Source: Nannocystis punicea (GTDB taxonomy: Bacteria; Myxococcota_A; Polyangia; Nannocystales; Nannocystaceae). Taken from it: 64,000 bases of DNA. This document shows, piece after piece, positions 26,300 to 34,876 of the stretch. The notes beneath the pieces are model-generated. The model saw only the letters and a list, made by a program, of their open reading frames with translations. It was not told where the DNA came from and ran no database searches. Location of the stretch: NCBI RefSeq assembly GCF_026965555.1, contig NZ_CP114040.1, forward strand, positions 2,108,001 to 2,172,000. Direction: 5' to 3'. Position 1 is the stretch's first letter, and every line of letters begins with the position of its first letter. The position numbers and the translations under genes are program-made.

Positions 26300-27121
26300 G
26301 CCGGCTCGCCGCGCATGCGTCGCTGGCGGTTGCGGCCGATCTTGCGCAGCAGCGGCTCGATCCAGTGAGATGTCCGCGGGAACAGGTCGGCGATCCGCGC
26401 GAGCCAGGCCCGCGAGCGCGGCAGGGCCAGGAGCAGCGGGCGGCGCGGCAGGACCTCGTCGACGATGGCGCGCACGACGTCGTCGGGGGTGAGGAGCCGC
26501 GAGCCGGAGAAGGTCAGCTCCGCCTCGCCGTAGTGCAGCTGGAGGTCGAGCATCGGGGGTGCGCACCGCGTCGGGACAGACGACGGTGAGGGCGACGCCG
26601 CGCGGGCGCAGCTCCTGCGCGGCCGCCAGCGAGAAGGCCCGGACCGCGTACTTCGAGGCACTGTAGAGGGCGATCCCCGGGACCGGCGCGAGGCTGGCGA
26701 GCGAGGCGATGTTGACGATGTGCCCGCGGCCCCGCGCGACCATGTGCTGGGCGGCGACGCGGGTGCCGTGGACGACGCCCTTGGTGTTGATGTCGAGGTG
26801 CCGGTCGACCTCGAGCGGGTCGCACTCGAGGGTGTAGCCGGGCTTGAGGTAGCCGGCGACGTTGAGCAGGACGTCGACGCCGCCCATGACGCGCGCGGCC
26901 TCGTCGAACACGGTCTCCCAGGCGACCGGGTCGCGCACGTCGAGGCCGCGACAGTAGGCCCGCTCGCCCGGCCAGCCGCGCGCGGCGGCGAAGTCCCGCA
27001 GCGGCTCCAGCCGGACGTCGGTGGCGAACACGGTGTGGCCGGCCGCGAGCAGGACGTCGGCGGCGTGACGACCGATGCCGCTGGCACATCCGGTGATGAA
27101 AAATCGCTGTGGTGCGAGCAT
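26296..27121 (-). pseudogene. SDR oxidoreductase disrupted by a one-base frameshift
   Basis: The first ~190 residues (ATG at 27121, MLAPQRFFITGCASGIGRHA) are a clear short-chain dehydrogenase: NAD(P)-binding TGCASGIG, the NVAG motif, and the active site in IALYSASKYAVRAFS (YxxxK). After VVCPDAVRTP the frame leaves the family. The expected continuation (MLDLQLHYGEAELTFSGSRL, then TPDDVVRAIVDEVLPRRP) is in another frame and runs to the stop at 26296. The break coincides with a run of five G at 26555-26559 (plus strand), where one extra base explains it. Repaired, the protein would be about 275 residues. It is either a true pseudogene or a homopolymer sequencing error. Confidence 0.82.
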
Positions 27122-27257
27122 CCCGTTGGCCGCGGAGCCTAACACGGGGCCAGGGCACCCCGCGTCGGTGAGGACCTCAGCGATTGGCGGCGGCATGGAG
27201 CGTCGAACGAAACCATCGACGCTTGAAATCGCGCGGACGATCCGGTACCCCCAGATC

Positions 27258-28274
27258 ATGCGCCCCGAACGCCGATGGTTGCTCGCATTCACGATCGCCG
27301 CGTGCGGTGATTCCCAGCCGCTGCTGACCACCGCCGACCCGCTGACGACGACGTTCCCGGGCCCGATCGAGACGACGACGTCCGAGCAATCCACGACCGC
27401 CACGGGCGAGGGCCCCGGGCCGGTCAGCGAGGCGTGGATGACCGGCTCGCCGACCACGAGCACGACGGGCGAGGCGACGAGCACCAGCGACGGTGGCCTC
27501 GAATCGACGACGTCGTCGAGCACCACCGGCGACCCGCTGGCCGATTGCCCGCGGCTGCGGGTGATGGTGCCGGCGGGCGAGGTGCTCAACGTGCGGCCGT
27601 CGCCGTCGACCGCGGAGGCGCCGATCGCGACCCTGGCGAACGGCGAATTGGTGGACACGGTCGCCGCGGTCGCCGGCGAGACGATCGACGGCAACTCGCT
27701 CTGGTATCAGATCGCCGGGCCCGACGGCTTCGTGTTCTCGGGCTTCGTCGGCTGCACCCTCGACGAGAAGCCGGAGCCGCCGGCCGGCTACTACTTGCCG
27801 CTGACGTGCGGGATGTCGGCCAAGATCACGCAGGGCAACGACGGCGGGGTCAGCCACCAGGGCAAGGACTTCTACGCGTACGACTTCGGTCTCGGGCTGG
27901 GGACGCCGCTGTTGGCGATGGCCGACGGGACCGTCCACCACATCTTCGACGAGACCGGGCCGGGCGACCCCTGCTACAACGGCGGCGGGCCCGAGTGCGG
28001 GCCGTACGGCAACCTGGTGGTGATCCTGCACGGCGACGACACGTCGAGCTATTACAAGCACCTCAACGAGGTCCACGTGGCGCTCGGGCAGGCGGTGACG
28101 CGCGGGCAGACGATCGGGCTGTCGGGCTCGACCGGCTATTCGACGGGGCCGCACGCGCACGTGATGCGGCAGGAGAATTGCGGGCAGAGCAAGTGCCAGT
28201 CGATCCCGCTCAGCTTCGTCGAGTGCGGCGTGCCGGTGCAGGGGCAGACGGTGACGTCGATGAATTGCCCGTAG
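27258..28274 (+). CDS. M23-family (LytM) peptidase lipoprotein with SH3-like domain
   Basis: The 338-residue protein has a lipoprotein signal (MRPERRWLLAFTIAACG, lipobox TIAAC), a Thr/Ser/Glu-rich tether (~20-95), a bacterial SH3-like domain (LNVRPSPSTAEAPIATLANG, ~105-165) that can bind cell wall, and a C-terminal M23 metallopeptidase domain. The zinc motifs are HQGKDFYAYDF (H..xD) and HAHV (HxH), with YYKHLNEV between. M23 enzymes cut peptidoglycan cross-links. A surface-tethered copy suits wall remodelling or prey lysis, which is inference. The ATG at 27258 is preferred as it starts the signal peptide. Confidence 0.9.
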   Translation: MRPERRWLLAFTIAACGDSQPLLTTADPLTTTFPGPIETTTSEQSTTATGEGPGPVSEAWMTGSPTTSTTGEATSTSDGGLESTTSSSTTGDPLADCPRLRVMVPAGEVLNVRPSPSTAEAPIATLANGELVDTVAAVAGETIDGNSLWYQIAGPDGFVFSGFVGCTLDEKPEPPAGYYLPLTCGMSAKITQGNDGGVSHQGKDFYAYDFGLGLGTPLLAMADGTVHHIFDETGPGDPCYNGGGPECGPYGNLVVILHGDDTSSYYKHLNEVHVALGQAVTRGQTIGLSGSTGYSTGPHAHVMRQENCGQSKCQSIPLSFVECGVPVQGQTVTSMNCP

Positions 28275-28386
28275 CGTCGATGGCGGCCGCGGGCGGGACG
28301 GTTCCGCGCGGCTCGCAGGTCCGCGGCCGCGATGCTACGGTGCGGGGACCTCCGCGCCGCGCCGGGCGTTGACGCGGCCTCAGCCC

Positions 28387-30615
28387 ATGACTCAAGGTCC
28401 GCGCGCATCGAGCCCCGCTCCCGCTCCTCGCCGACGCTGGCTGCGCCGGATCCTGGTGATGACTCAGATCGTGGTCGGGCTCGGGCTCGGGCTGGCGGCC
28501 ACCGAATACGCATTTCGGGCGCGCGACGAGGGGGCGTTCCCGCACGTGAATTTTTATGTGGCCGATCCGCAGCTCGGCGTGCGCCTGCAGCCGGGGGCAT
28601 CGATGGGGTTCAAGCTGGGGAGCAATCCGCGGACCACGATTCACGTCAACGCCGGCGGGTACCGCGGGGCCGACTGGCCGGAGCCGCAGCCCGGCGAGAT
28701 CGTGGTGGTCGGCGATTCGCAGGTGTTCGGGCTCGGGGTCGAGGACGACGAGACGTTCTCGACCAGGCTGGCTGAAAGGACAGGTCGTCCGGTGATCAAC
28801 GCCGGGGTGCCGACCTACGGGCCGCGCGAGTACCTCGAGGTCGCGCGCGAGCTGTTGAAGTCGCGCCGGCCGGCGACTGTGGTGGTGGTGCTCAACTTCG
28901 TCAACGACCCGTTCGAGCTCGAGCGGCCGAACACCGAGCGCCACGCGGTGTGGGACGGCTGGGCGGTGCGACGCGAGACTGCGCCCGCCGAGGTGACGCA
29001 GTTCCCGGGGCGCGCGTGGCTGTTCTCGCGGTCGCACGCGGTGTACGCGTTGCGCCGGTGGTTGCACGCGCGAGGTTCGAGCGGGGCGCCCGAGAGCGAC
29101 GACGCGGGCGGGCGGCCGATCGATCCGGGGACGCCGTCGGAGGGCGGCTGGCAGGACCTGGTGCACTCGAGCCTGCGGACGCAGGCGCAGCGGGCGGAGG
29201 CGGCGGCGCAGCACGAGCAGAGCCGCGGGGCCTCGCGCGCGCAGGTCGAGGCGCTGGGCCAGCCGCTGCGCGAGCAACAGGACCGCCTGCGCGAGCTCGA
29301 GGACGAGCTGCTGTACGCCCAGCCGTCGGAGTTCTGGCAGCGGGTCGCGGAGGGCCGGCCGGGCGACATTGTCGACAGCCAAAAAGCGGAGAGCGGGCGA
29401 TCGATCGAGCTGACCGCCGAGCTCATTCGCCAGGCGGTGGCCTTCCGCCAGGACTACAAGAAGCAGCAGCGGAAGTTCGCCAGGGCGCAGGCGGCCAAGC
29501 TGCGCGAGCTGCAGGCGGCCGCGGCGACGCTGACGGACTCGCGCGAGGCGCTGCTGGCGGAGCTGGGGCGCAGCGCGCCGCGACCGCGGCCGCACTCGGT
29601 GTTCGCGGGGTATCTGGCCGAGTTCAAGGAGCTGTGCCAAAGGCACGGGGCGGAGCTGGTGGTGGTGGCGCTGCCGATCGACGTGCAGGTCGACGCCGGC
29701 GAGTGGGCCAAGTACGGGGTCGAGCACGGGCCCGACATGCGGCCGTCGCAGATCTTGCTGACCGACCTGGTGGCGACGGCGGAGGAGCTGCGGATCCGCA
29801 GCTTCGACGCGACCGCGGCGCTGCGCGCGGCCCAGCCGGGCGTGTTCCTCGACGGCGACATCCATATGACTGCGCGCGGGCACGCGGCCCTCGCCGAGGC
29901 GTTGACGGAGCGGCTGGCGCGACCGCTGCCGCCGCCGGTGCCGGCGCCGGGCCTGCCCGAAGGGACACGTTACGCGCCGTCGAAGCTGGCGTGGGACGGG
30001 GTCGAGCCCGCCTCGCTCGGGGCGTGGGCGACGGGCACGGTGCAGCACCTCGGCGGCTGGCTGAAGCTGCGCTTCTCGGCCGCGGACGACGTCGAGCCGA
30101 TCCGCGAGATCGAGGTGATCGAGGGCGGCTCCCCGGCGGCGATGCAGATGACGACGGCGACGGGGATGACTCTGGTGACGCCGCTGCCGCAGGGGGCGCC
30201 GCTGACTGCCCGGCTGTATCGACTCGACGGCGTGGGCGAGCTGCGGATCGGCTGGGAGGGCGAGCAGCTCCAGGCCGAGGTCGTGGGCTCGACGCAGCCG
30301 CCGGGGCGGTCGCTGCTGTTCTCGCGGCCGCCCGACGAGCTGTGCGGGTGCGAGCCGTGCGACGAGATGTGGGGCGATCCTGTGCTGTTGCCTGCGTGCA
30401 AGGCGGCGCAGACTCAGCCGGTGAAGCGCGCCTGCGAGGCGCTGCTGGCGTGCGTGCGGCACGACCCGCTGTTCGCGCCGGTATGTCCCGAGGGACAGGT
30501 GCATGCGTTCGCCAGCAACGCCTGCTTCACGCCGTGCGACGCCGACAACCCGTGCGCGCAGGGGCGCTGCACGCCGTGGCACGAGGCGGCAGTGTGCGTC
30601 GGCGGCGACGGGTGA
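28387..30615 (+). CDS. SGNH/GDSL-type hydrolase with membrane anchor and Cys-rich tail
   Basis: The 742-residue protein has one N-terminal membrane helix (ILVMTQIVVGLGLGLAATEY). An SGNH fold follows: block I VVVGDSQVFGLGVEDDETF (nucleophile Ser ~111), the NAGVPTYGPREYLEVAREL block, and the C-terminal DGDIHMTARGHAALAEAL block (Asp ~489, His ~493). A charged coiled coil (~260-400) is inserted between blocks. Residues ~520-660 are beta-rich. The last ~85 residues are Cys-rich (ELCGCEPCDEMWG; NACFTPCDADNPCAQGRC). Such enzymes deacetylate or acylate surface polysaccharides. Three 14-nt repeat chains fall in frame (near 28768, 29953 and 30469-30500; the last encodes PVCPEGQVHA). Confidence 0.82.
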   Translation: MTQGPRASSPAPAPRRRWLRRILVMTQIVVGLGLGLAATEYAFRARDEGAFPHVNFYVADPQLGVRLQPGASMGFKLGSNPRTTIHVNAGGYRGADWPEPQPGEIVVVGDSQVFGLGVEDDETFSTRLAERTGRPVINAGVPTYGPREYLEVARELLKSRRPATVVVVLNFVNDPFELERPNTERHAVWDGWAVRRETAPAEVTQFPGRAWLFSRSHAVYALRRWLHARGSSGAPESDDAGGRPIDPGTPSEGGWQDLVHSSLRTQAQRAEAAAQHEQSRGASRAQVEALGQPLREQQDRLRELEDELLYAQPSEFWQRVAEGRPGDIVDSQKAESGRSIELTAELIRQAVAFRQDYKKQQRKFARAQAAKLRELQAAAATLTDSREALLAELGRSAPRPRPHSVFAGYLAEFKELCQRHGAELVVVALPIDVQVDAGEWAKYGVEHGPDMRPSQILLTDLVATAEELRIRSFDATAALRAAQPGVFLDGDIHMTARGHAALAEALTERLARPLPPPVPAPGLPEGTRYAPSKLAWDGVEPASLGAWATGTVQHLGGWLKLRFSAADDVEPIREIEVIEGGSPAAMQMTTATGMTLVTPLPQGAPLTARLYRLDGVGELRIGWEGEQLQAEVVGSTQPPGRSLLFSRPPDELCGCEPCDEMWGDPVLLPACKAAQTQPVKRACEALLACVRHDPLFAPVCPEGQVHAFASNACFTPCDADNPCAQGRCTPWHEAAVCVGGDG

Positions 30616-30710
30616 CCGGGCTCGGGACGAGCTGCTCGCCAGCGGGCACAGACATGGCGTCGCGGGTCGACCGCGCTCGACGGCTCCCGCGGCGGCGGGC
30701 CAGGATGATG

Positions 30711-31159
30711 CCGTGGACGATGACTTGCTCGAGCTCGAGCGTGGAGACCTCGACTGGTGCCGTGTAGTGAAGGCGCTGCTGCCCTGATCGCGCGGGGCGA
30801 GCCGCGGGGCGAGTTCCTCGCGTTGGAGTTGGAGCTGTCCGGGAGAGGGGTCTCGTTGCTCGAGGCGGGAGAGCCTGGCCTCGTGGTCTTGCGAGCAGAC
30901 GAGGAGGGCCCGGAAGTGCGGGACCATGCCATCCGCTGGAGCACGCCGATGTCCTGCGCGCACGGTGGCGCTGGAGCTCGCTCTCCGCAGACCTGGTGGA
31001 GCGGGTCCGGCGGTGCGTCCGGGGAGCGACGCGGCGGTCGCTGTCCGGCGCGCGCCGTTCGTCGAATGCCGCGGCGGCCGAATCACCTCGTCCGAATGGC
31101 GATTTGGCGAGGAGTTGTGTATGCGGCGGGCCGAGGAGCGCGTCGGCTTCGCGTTTTGA
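30711..31159 (+). pseudogene. Degraded gene with a TIGR02996-like segment
   Basis: A short frame from GTG 30711 (VDDDLLELERGDLDWCRVVK) stops at 30786. The next frame continues LIARGEPRGEFLALELELSG, the signature of the 'repeat-companion' domain (TIGR02996) common in myxobacteria and planctomycetes. A third frame gives a protein-like end (FVECRGGRITSSEWRFGEEL, then CMRRAEERVGFAF) stopping at 31159. Frames are broken at least twice, so it reads as a decayed remnant. The link between the pieces is inference. No other gene lies in 30616-31497. Confidence 0.35.
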
Positions 31160-31195
31160 ACCGCCGTTCTCTGTTCCAATGATGGTTCAAAAGAC

Positions 31196-31253
31196 ATGTC
31201 GATGAGGACATGGTTGATCGTGCATGTTCAAATGAATATGTCTGATGAGACAT
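31196..31253. repeat. 14-nt phased palindrome chain, four units
   Basis: Units start at 31196 (ATGTCG-ATGA-GGACAT), 31210 (ATGGTT-GATC-GTGCAT), 31224 (ATGTTC-AAAT-GAATAT) and 31238 (ATGTCT-GATG-AGACAT). It is one of the most AT-rich chains and lies in the promoter-side gap before the beta-barrel gene. Confidence 0.8.
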
Positions 31254-31497
31254 TTACGGCCACGGTCGGGGGGACCGGCGGTGCTCGCTCATGGCGGAGC
31301 GATCGCGGGTCGCGGAGGTCGAAACGGGTTCGGACGTCTCGGGCCAATTCGGGCTCGGAGGCGATCAGACGCGCGATCTGGCGTGTTTGGTGGGATTTGG
31401 TATTACATGTGGGTGTGCTGGGCGGTTCACGCGCGGAGCGGCGACGTGGTAGCCTGGGGCAGGATTGCCCGGCGTGCGAACACAGGGATCCGGGCGG

Positions 31498-32562
31498 ATG
31501 CGGCTCGTGGCGCTGATCCTCGCGCTGGGGCTGAGCGGCCCGGCGCAGGCGGCCGAGCTGCCGCCGTGGGAGCCGCAGGAGGTCGAGGTCGATCCGAGCG
31601 GCGCGAACTCGGCAGGCCCGGACCCGCGGACGGGCGAGTCGAACGCCGGTGCGGAGTCGCGGCCGGGTGCGGCCGAGACCGGCGAGGCGAACGCGGGCGC
31701 GGCGGGGTCGCGGTCGGGCGAGGCGAACATCGGCGCCGGGTCGCAGACGGGCGAGGCGAACGCGGGCGCGTCCGGTGGGCCGGCGAATGGTGGGACCGCG
31801 AATGTGCAGAGCGCGGCGCCGCGGGTGGCGGGCGATGATTTGCCGCCGCTGCCGATCGATCCGAACGACGCTCCATTCATGCGACCGCCCAACAATCAGA
31901 TCGCGACCGAGCCGCCGCGTACGCGGCCCGACATTCGCCAGGGATGGTCGGCGCGGCGGCGGTTCGCGCTGACCGTGGCGCCGACCTACGCGATGTTGCG
32001 GCTGCCGTTCCAGGGGCGGACGACGGGCAACACGCCGCCGCGGATCCACGGGGCGGGCGTCGGCGCGGAGTTCGACGTGCAGGCGTGGCGGTGGATCTGG
32101 GTGCGCGCGATCGGCGTCTATTCGGGGCACCCGGTCGGCGAGGAGCGGGCGCAGATGGAGATGGAGGTCGTGCGCACGGCGCCGCCGGGCACGATCCACG
32201 TGATGGGGTTCGGGGCAGGGCCGGTGTTCGCGCTCGACCTGGGGCGCTTCCTGCCGCTGATCGAGGTCGGCGTGGCGGGCCTGCGGGTGGTGACGCCGAC
32301 CGGCGGGGTGACGGGCCAGCGCGGCGAGGCGTGCCTGGCCAACGGGGCGTGCGACGTCGGGCTGAAATGCAACAGCGAGCGGATCTGCGAGGTCACTACG
32401 ATCGGCGAGATGTACCTCGGGCTGGCGGTCGATCTGCTGGTGCGGCGCCACTTCAGCTTCGGGGCCCAGTTCCGCTACAACGTCCGCTTCGCCGAGCTGA
32501 AGTCGCTGAACCTCACGCCGGGTTATCTGCTCGGGACGCTGCGGCTGACGGTGCGCTTCTGA
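31498..32562 (+). CDS. Outer-membrane beta-barrel protein with repetitive periplasmic linker
   Basis: The 354-residue protein begins with a type I signal (MRLVALILALGLSGPAQA, cleaved before AELPP). Residues ~25-115 are low complexity with five GEANAGA-like repeats. The rest alternates amphipathic strands (RRFALTVAPTYAMLRLPFQG; FSFGAQFRYNVRFAEL) and ends in LGTLRLTVRF, with the terminal Phe that guides barrel insertion. A small Cys-containing loop (EACLANGACDVGLKCNSERI) interrupts the barrel. It is a small porin-like or structural outer-membrane protein with no known ligand. ATG 31498 is chosen as the signal peptide start. Confidence 0.82.
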   Translation: MRLVALILALGLSGPAQAAELPPWEPQEVEVDPSGANSAGPDPRTGESNAGAESRPGAAETGEANAGAAGSRSGEANIGAGSQTGEANAGASGGPANGGTANVQSAAPRVAGDDLPPLPIDPNDAPFMRPPNNQIATEPPRTRPDIRQGWSARRRFALTVAPTYAMLRLPFQGRTTGNTPPRIHGAGVGAEFDVQAWRWIWVRAIGVYSGHPVGEERAQMEMEVVRTAPPGTIHVMGFGAGPVFALDLGRFLPLIEVGVAGLRVVTPTGGVTGQRGEACLANGACDVGLKCNSERICEVTTIGEMYLGLAVDLLVRRHFSFGAQFRYNVRFAELKSLNLTPGYLLGTLRLTVRF

Positions 32563-32646
32563 CTGGCGTCGGCGGGCGCGCAGGGCGGCCGGGCCCGGCG
32601 GTAACGCGGTTCTGGGGGCTGTCGCGCGCGCGGGCGATGTGCGACC

Positions 32647-32964
32647 ATGCCCGCCATGCGCCAGTTTCTTTGGTACCTCATCTTCGCGATCTCGCTGTTC
32701 GTCGGTTATCAGGGGTACGTGAATGCGCAGAACTTCCGCGAGACGCAGGGCGACGCGCGCAACGCGGTGTGCAAGGCGATGAACCAGACGCCCGAGGCGT
32801 GCGATCTGGCGGGCAACGCCGAGCCGAACGGCCACTCGACCGGCGTCACCGGTCGGACCTACCAGTTCACGACCAAGGGCGGGTCGTGGCTGGCGGAGTG
32901 CAAGCGCGAGTACACGTTCTTCGGCGCGTGGTCGTGCACGGCGCGCTCGGGCTCGTTGATGTGA
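32647..32964 (+). CDS. Small secreted or anchored protein, unknown
   Basis: The 105-residue frame (MPAMRQFLWYLIFAISLFVG) has one N-terminal membrane segment or uncleaved signal, then a short hydrophilic domain with three Cys residues (NAVCKAMNQ, EACDLAGN, EYTFFGAWSCTARS) and a conserved-looking TYQFTTKGGSWLAECKREYT beta segment. A start at the second Met (32656) is equally possible. It is a single gene between the barrel protein and the esterase on the same strand. No family recognised. Confidence 0.6.
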   Translation: MPAMRQFLWYLIFAISLFVGYQGYVNAQNFRETQGDARNAVCKAMNQTPEACDLAGNAEPNGHSTGVTGRTYQFTTKGGSWLAECKREYTFFGAWSCTARSGSLM

Positions 32965-33043
32965 GCGGTCGCGGCTGAGTCTCGAGCTGCGCGTGAGGCC
33001 GCCGCGCTTGTGCGCGTGGTCGGGGCCGGACATCCTGCCGCTC

Positions 33044-34810
33044 ATGGCCACGCGCGAGGGATGGGCGGCGATCGTGACGGCCGCGGTGCTCGGGTGCAGC
33101 ACTGCGGCGTCGAGCAGCGGGACCGATGATTCGCTGTCGGTCGGGTCGTCGACGACGGGGACGTTGAAGGACACGACGGGCACCGACGCGGCGCCGACGA
33201 CGACCGTGGATTCATCGGCGTCGGCGACGACAGCGTTGACGGGCGAGGTCTCGACGGGCGATGCGCCGACGAGCGTGGGCCCGAGCGGGTGTGGGGCCGA
33301 CGTCGCGCCGGGGCCGACGATCGTGCAGACCACCGGCGGGGCGCTCGAGGGCCAGCAGCTGGCCGGGGTGGTGGCGTTCCGCGGGATCCGCTACGCCGAG
33401 CCGCCGACCGGGGACCTGCGCCTACGACCGCCCCAGCCGCGCATGTGCGCGCCGGGGCTGACGCCGGCGATGGAGCTCGGGCCGCGCTGCCCGCAGGTCG
33501 AGAAGGACGCGCAGGGTCAGGTGGTGGCGACGCTCGGCGACGAGGATTGCTTGACGCTCAACGTGTGGACGCCGGCGACCGGCCCCGGGAACCGACCTGT
33601 CCTCGTGTTCATCCACGGCGGCGGCAACGCGACCGGCGGCAGCGACGACCCCCTGTACGACGGCGCGGCCCTGGCCGGGGGGCGGGACGTGGTGGTGGTG
33701 ACGCTCAACTACCGGCTCGGCGCGCTCGGCTTCCTCACCGCCGACGCGCTGGCGGCAGAGTCACCGGAGCAGGTGTCGGGCAACTACGGGCTGCTCGACC
33801 AGATGCTGGCGCTGCAGTGGGTGCGCGACAACATCGCCGGGTTCGGCGCCGATCCGTACACCGTGATGTTGTTCGGCGAGTCGGCCGGGGCGGTGAACAC
33901 GTGCAGCTTGATCGGTTCGCCACGCGCGAAGGGGCTGTTCGACCGGGCGATCGTGCAGAGCGGGTCGTGCAACGAGCGGACGCTGACGAAGTACGAGGCC
34001 GACATCGCCGGGCCGTGGCTGCAGGCGTCGGGCTGCGCCGAGGCGCCGGATGTCGCGGGGTGCCTGCGGGGGCTGGCGATCGCGGACATCCTGACGCTGC
34101 AGCCCGACGGCTACCCGGACGTGGCCGCGCTCGGCCAGGGCTGGGGGCCGCACGTCGACGGGGCGGTGATCCCCAAGCCTGCACTCGAGGCCATGTCCGA
34201 AGGGACACATAACATGATGCCGCTGATGTTCGGGGCCAACGCGCACGAGACGGCCAAGGCGGTGCCGCCGCTGACCGTGGCGCAGTACGAGGCGCTGGTG
34301 CAGGCGACGTTCGGGCCGCTGGCGGCGATGGTGCTGGCGCAGTACCCGGCGGCCGACTACGGCGACGACGGGCAGGCGGCCTACGTGGCGCTGAGCTCGG
34401 ACTTGAAGTTCATCTGCGGGGCGCGGCGGGCCGCGCGGGCGGCCGAGGTCAGCCAGATCTCGCCGGTGTTCCGCTACCACTTCGCCTACGACGGCTACGA
34501 CGCGCCGCCGAACACGGCGAAGGCGGCCTTCCACGGGCTCGAGCTGGTCTACATCTTCGCCAACTGGGGGGCGGTGCTCCCGGAGCCGGCGGAGTACGAG
34601 CCGAACGCGGACGACCTGGCGATCTCGCAGCGGCTGCAGGGGGCCTGGACCCGGTTCGCCGCGGCGGGCGACCCGGCAGGCGCGGACCTGCCCTGGCCGG
34701 CCTATGTGGCCGCGGACGACAACGGAGCGCTGCTCGACGAGCCGCCGGATCTATTCAACGGCGTGCGCACGGAGCAGTGTGATTTTTGGGACATGTACGC
34801 GCCGGGTTGA
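33044..34810 (+). CDS. Carboxylesterase type B lipoprotein
   Basis: The 588-residue protein has a lipoprotein signal (MATREGWAAIVTAAVLGC) and a ~70-residue Ser/Thr/Gly tether, followed by a full carboxylesterase/lipase domain of the cholinesterase family. Landmarks are GDEDCLTLNVW, the oxyanion hole VFIHGGGN, nucleophile elbow FGESAGAV (Ser ~280), likely acid in NAHETAKA and catalytic His in FHGLELVYIF. It hydrolyses esters at the cell surface, with unknown substrate. A repeat pair at 34179-34208 lies in frame and encodes ALEAMSEGTHN between the acid and core. An earlier start at 32993 precedes the signal and is rejected. Confidence 0.92.
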   Translation: MATREGWAAIVTAAVLGCSTAASSSGTDDSLSVGSSTTGTLKDTTGTDAAPTTTVDSSASATTALTGEVSTGDAPTSVGPSGCGADVAPGPTIVQTTGGALEGQQLAGVVAFRGIRYAEPPTGDLRLRPPQPRMCAPGLTPAMELGPRCPQVEKDAQGQVVATLGDEDCLTLNVWTPATGPGNRPVLVFIHGGGNATGGSDDPLYDGAALAGGRDVVVVTLNYRLGALGFLTADALAAESPEQVSGNYGLLDQMLALQWVRDNIAGFGADPYTVMLFGESAGAVNTCSLIGSPRAKGLFDRAIVQSGSCNERTLTKYEADIAGPWLQASGCAEAPDVAGCLRGLAIADILTLQPDGYPDVAALGQGWGPHVDGAVIPKPALEAMSEGTHNMMPLMFGANAHETAKAVPPLTVAQYEALVQATFGPLAAMVLAQYPAADYGDDGQAAYVALSSDLKFICGARRAARAAEVSQISPVFRYHFAYDGYDAPPNTAKAAFHGLELVYIFANWGAVLPEPAEYEPNADDLAISQRLQGAWTRFAAAGDPAGADLPWPAYVAADDNGALLDEPPDLFNGVRTEQCDFWDMYAPG

Positions 34811-34876
34811 AGGCCACGACGTCCGATGTTCGGTAGGTTGCTCGATCGCCGGGCACGCGGGTAGCGTCGGCGCGTC

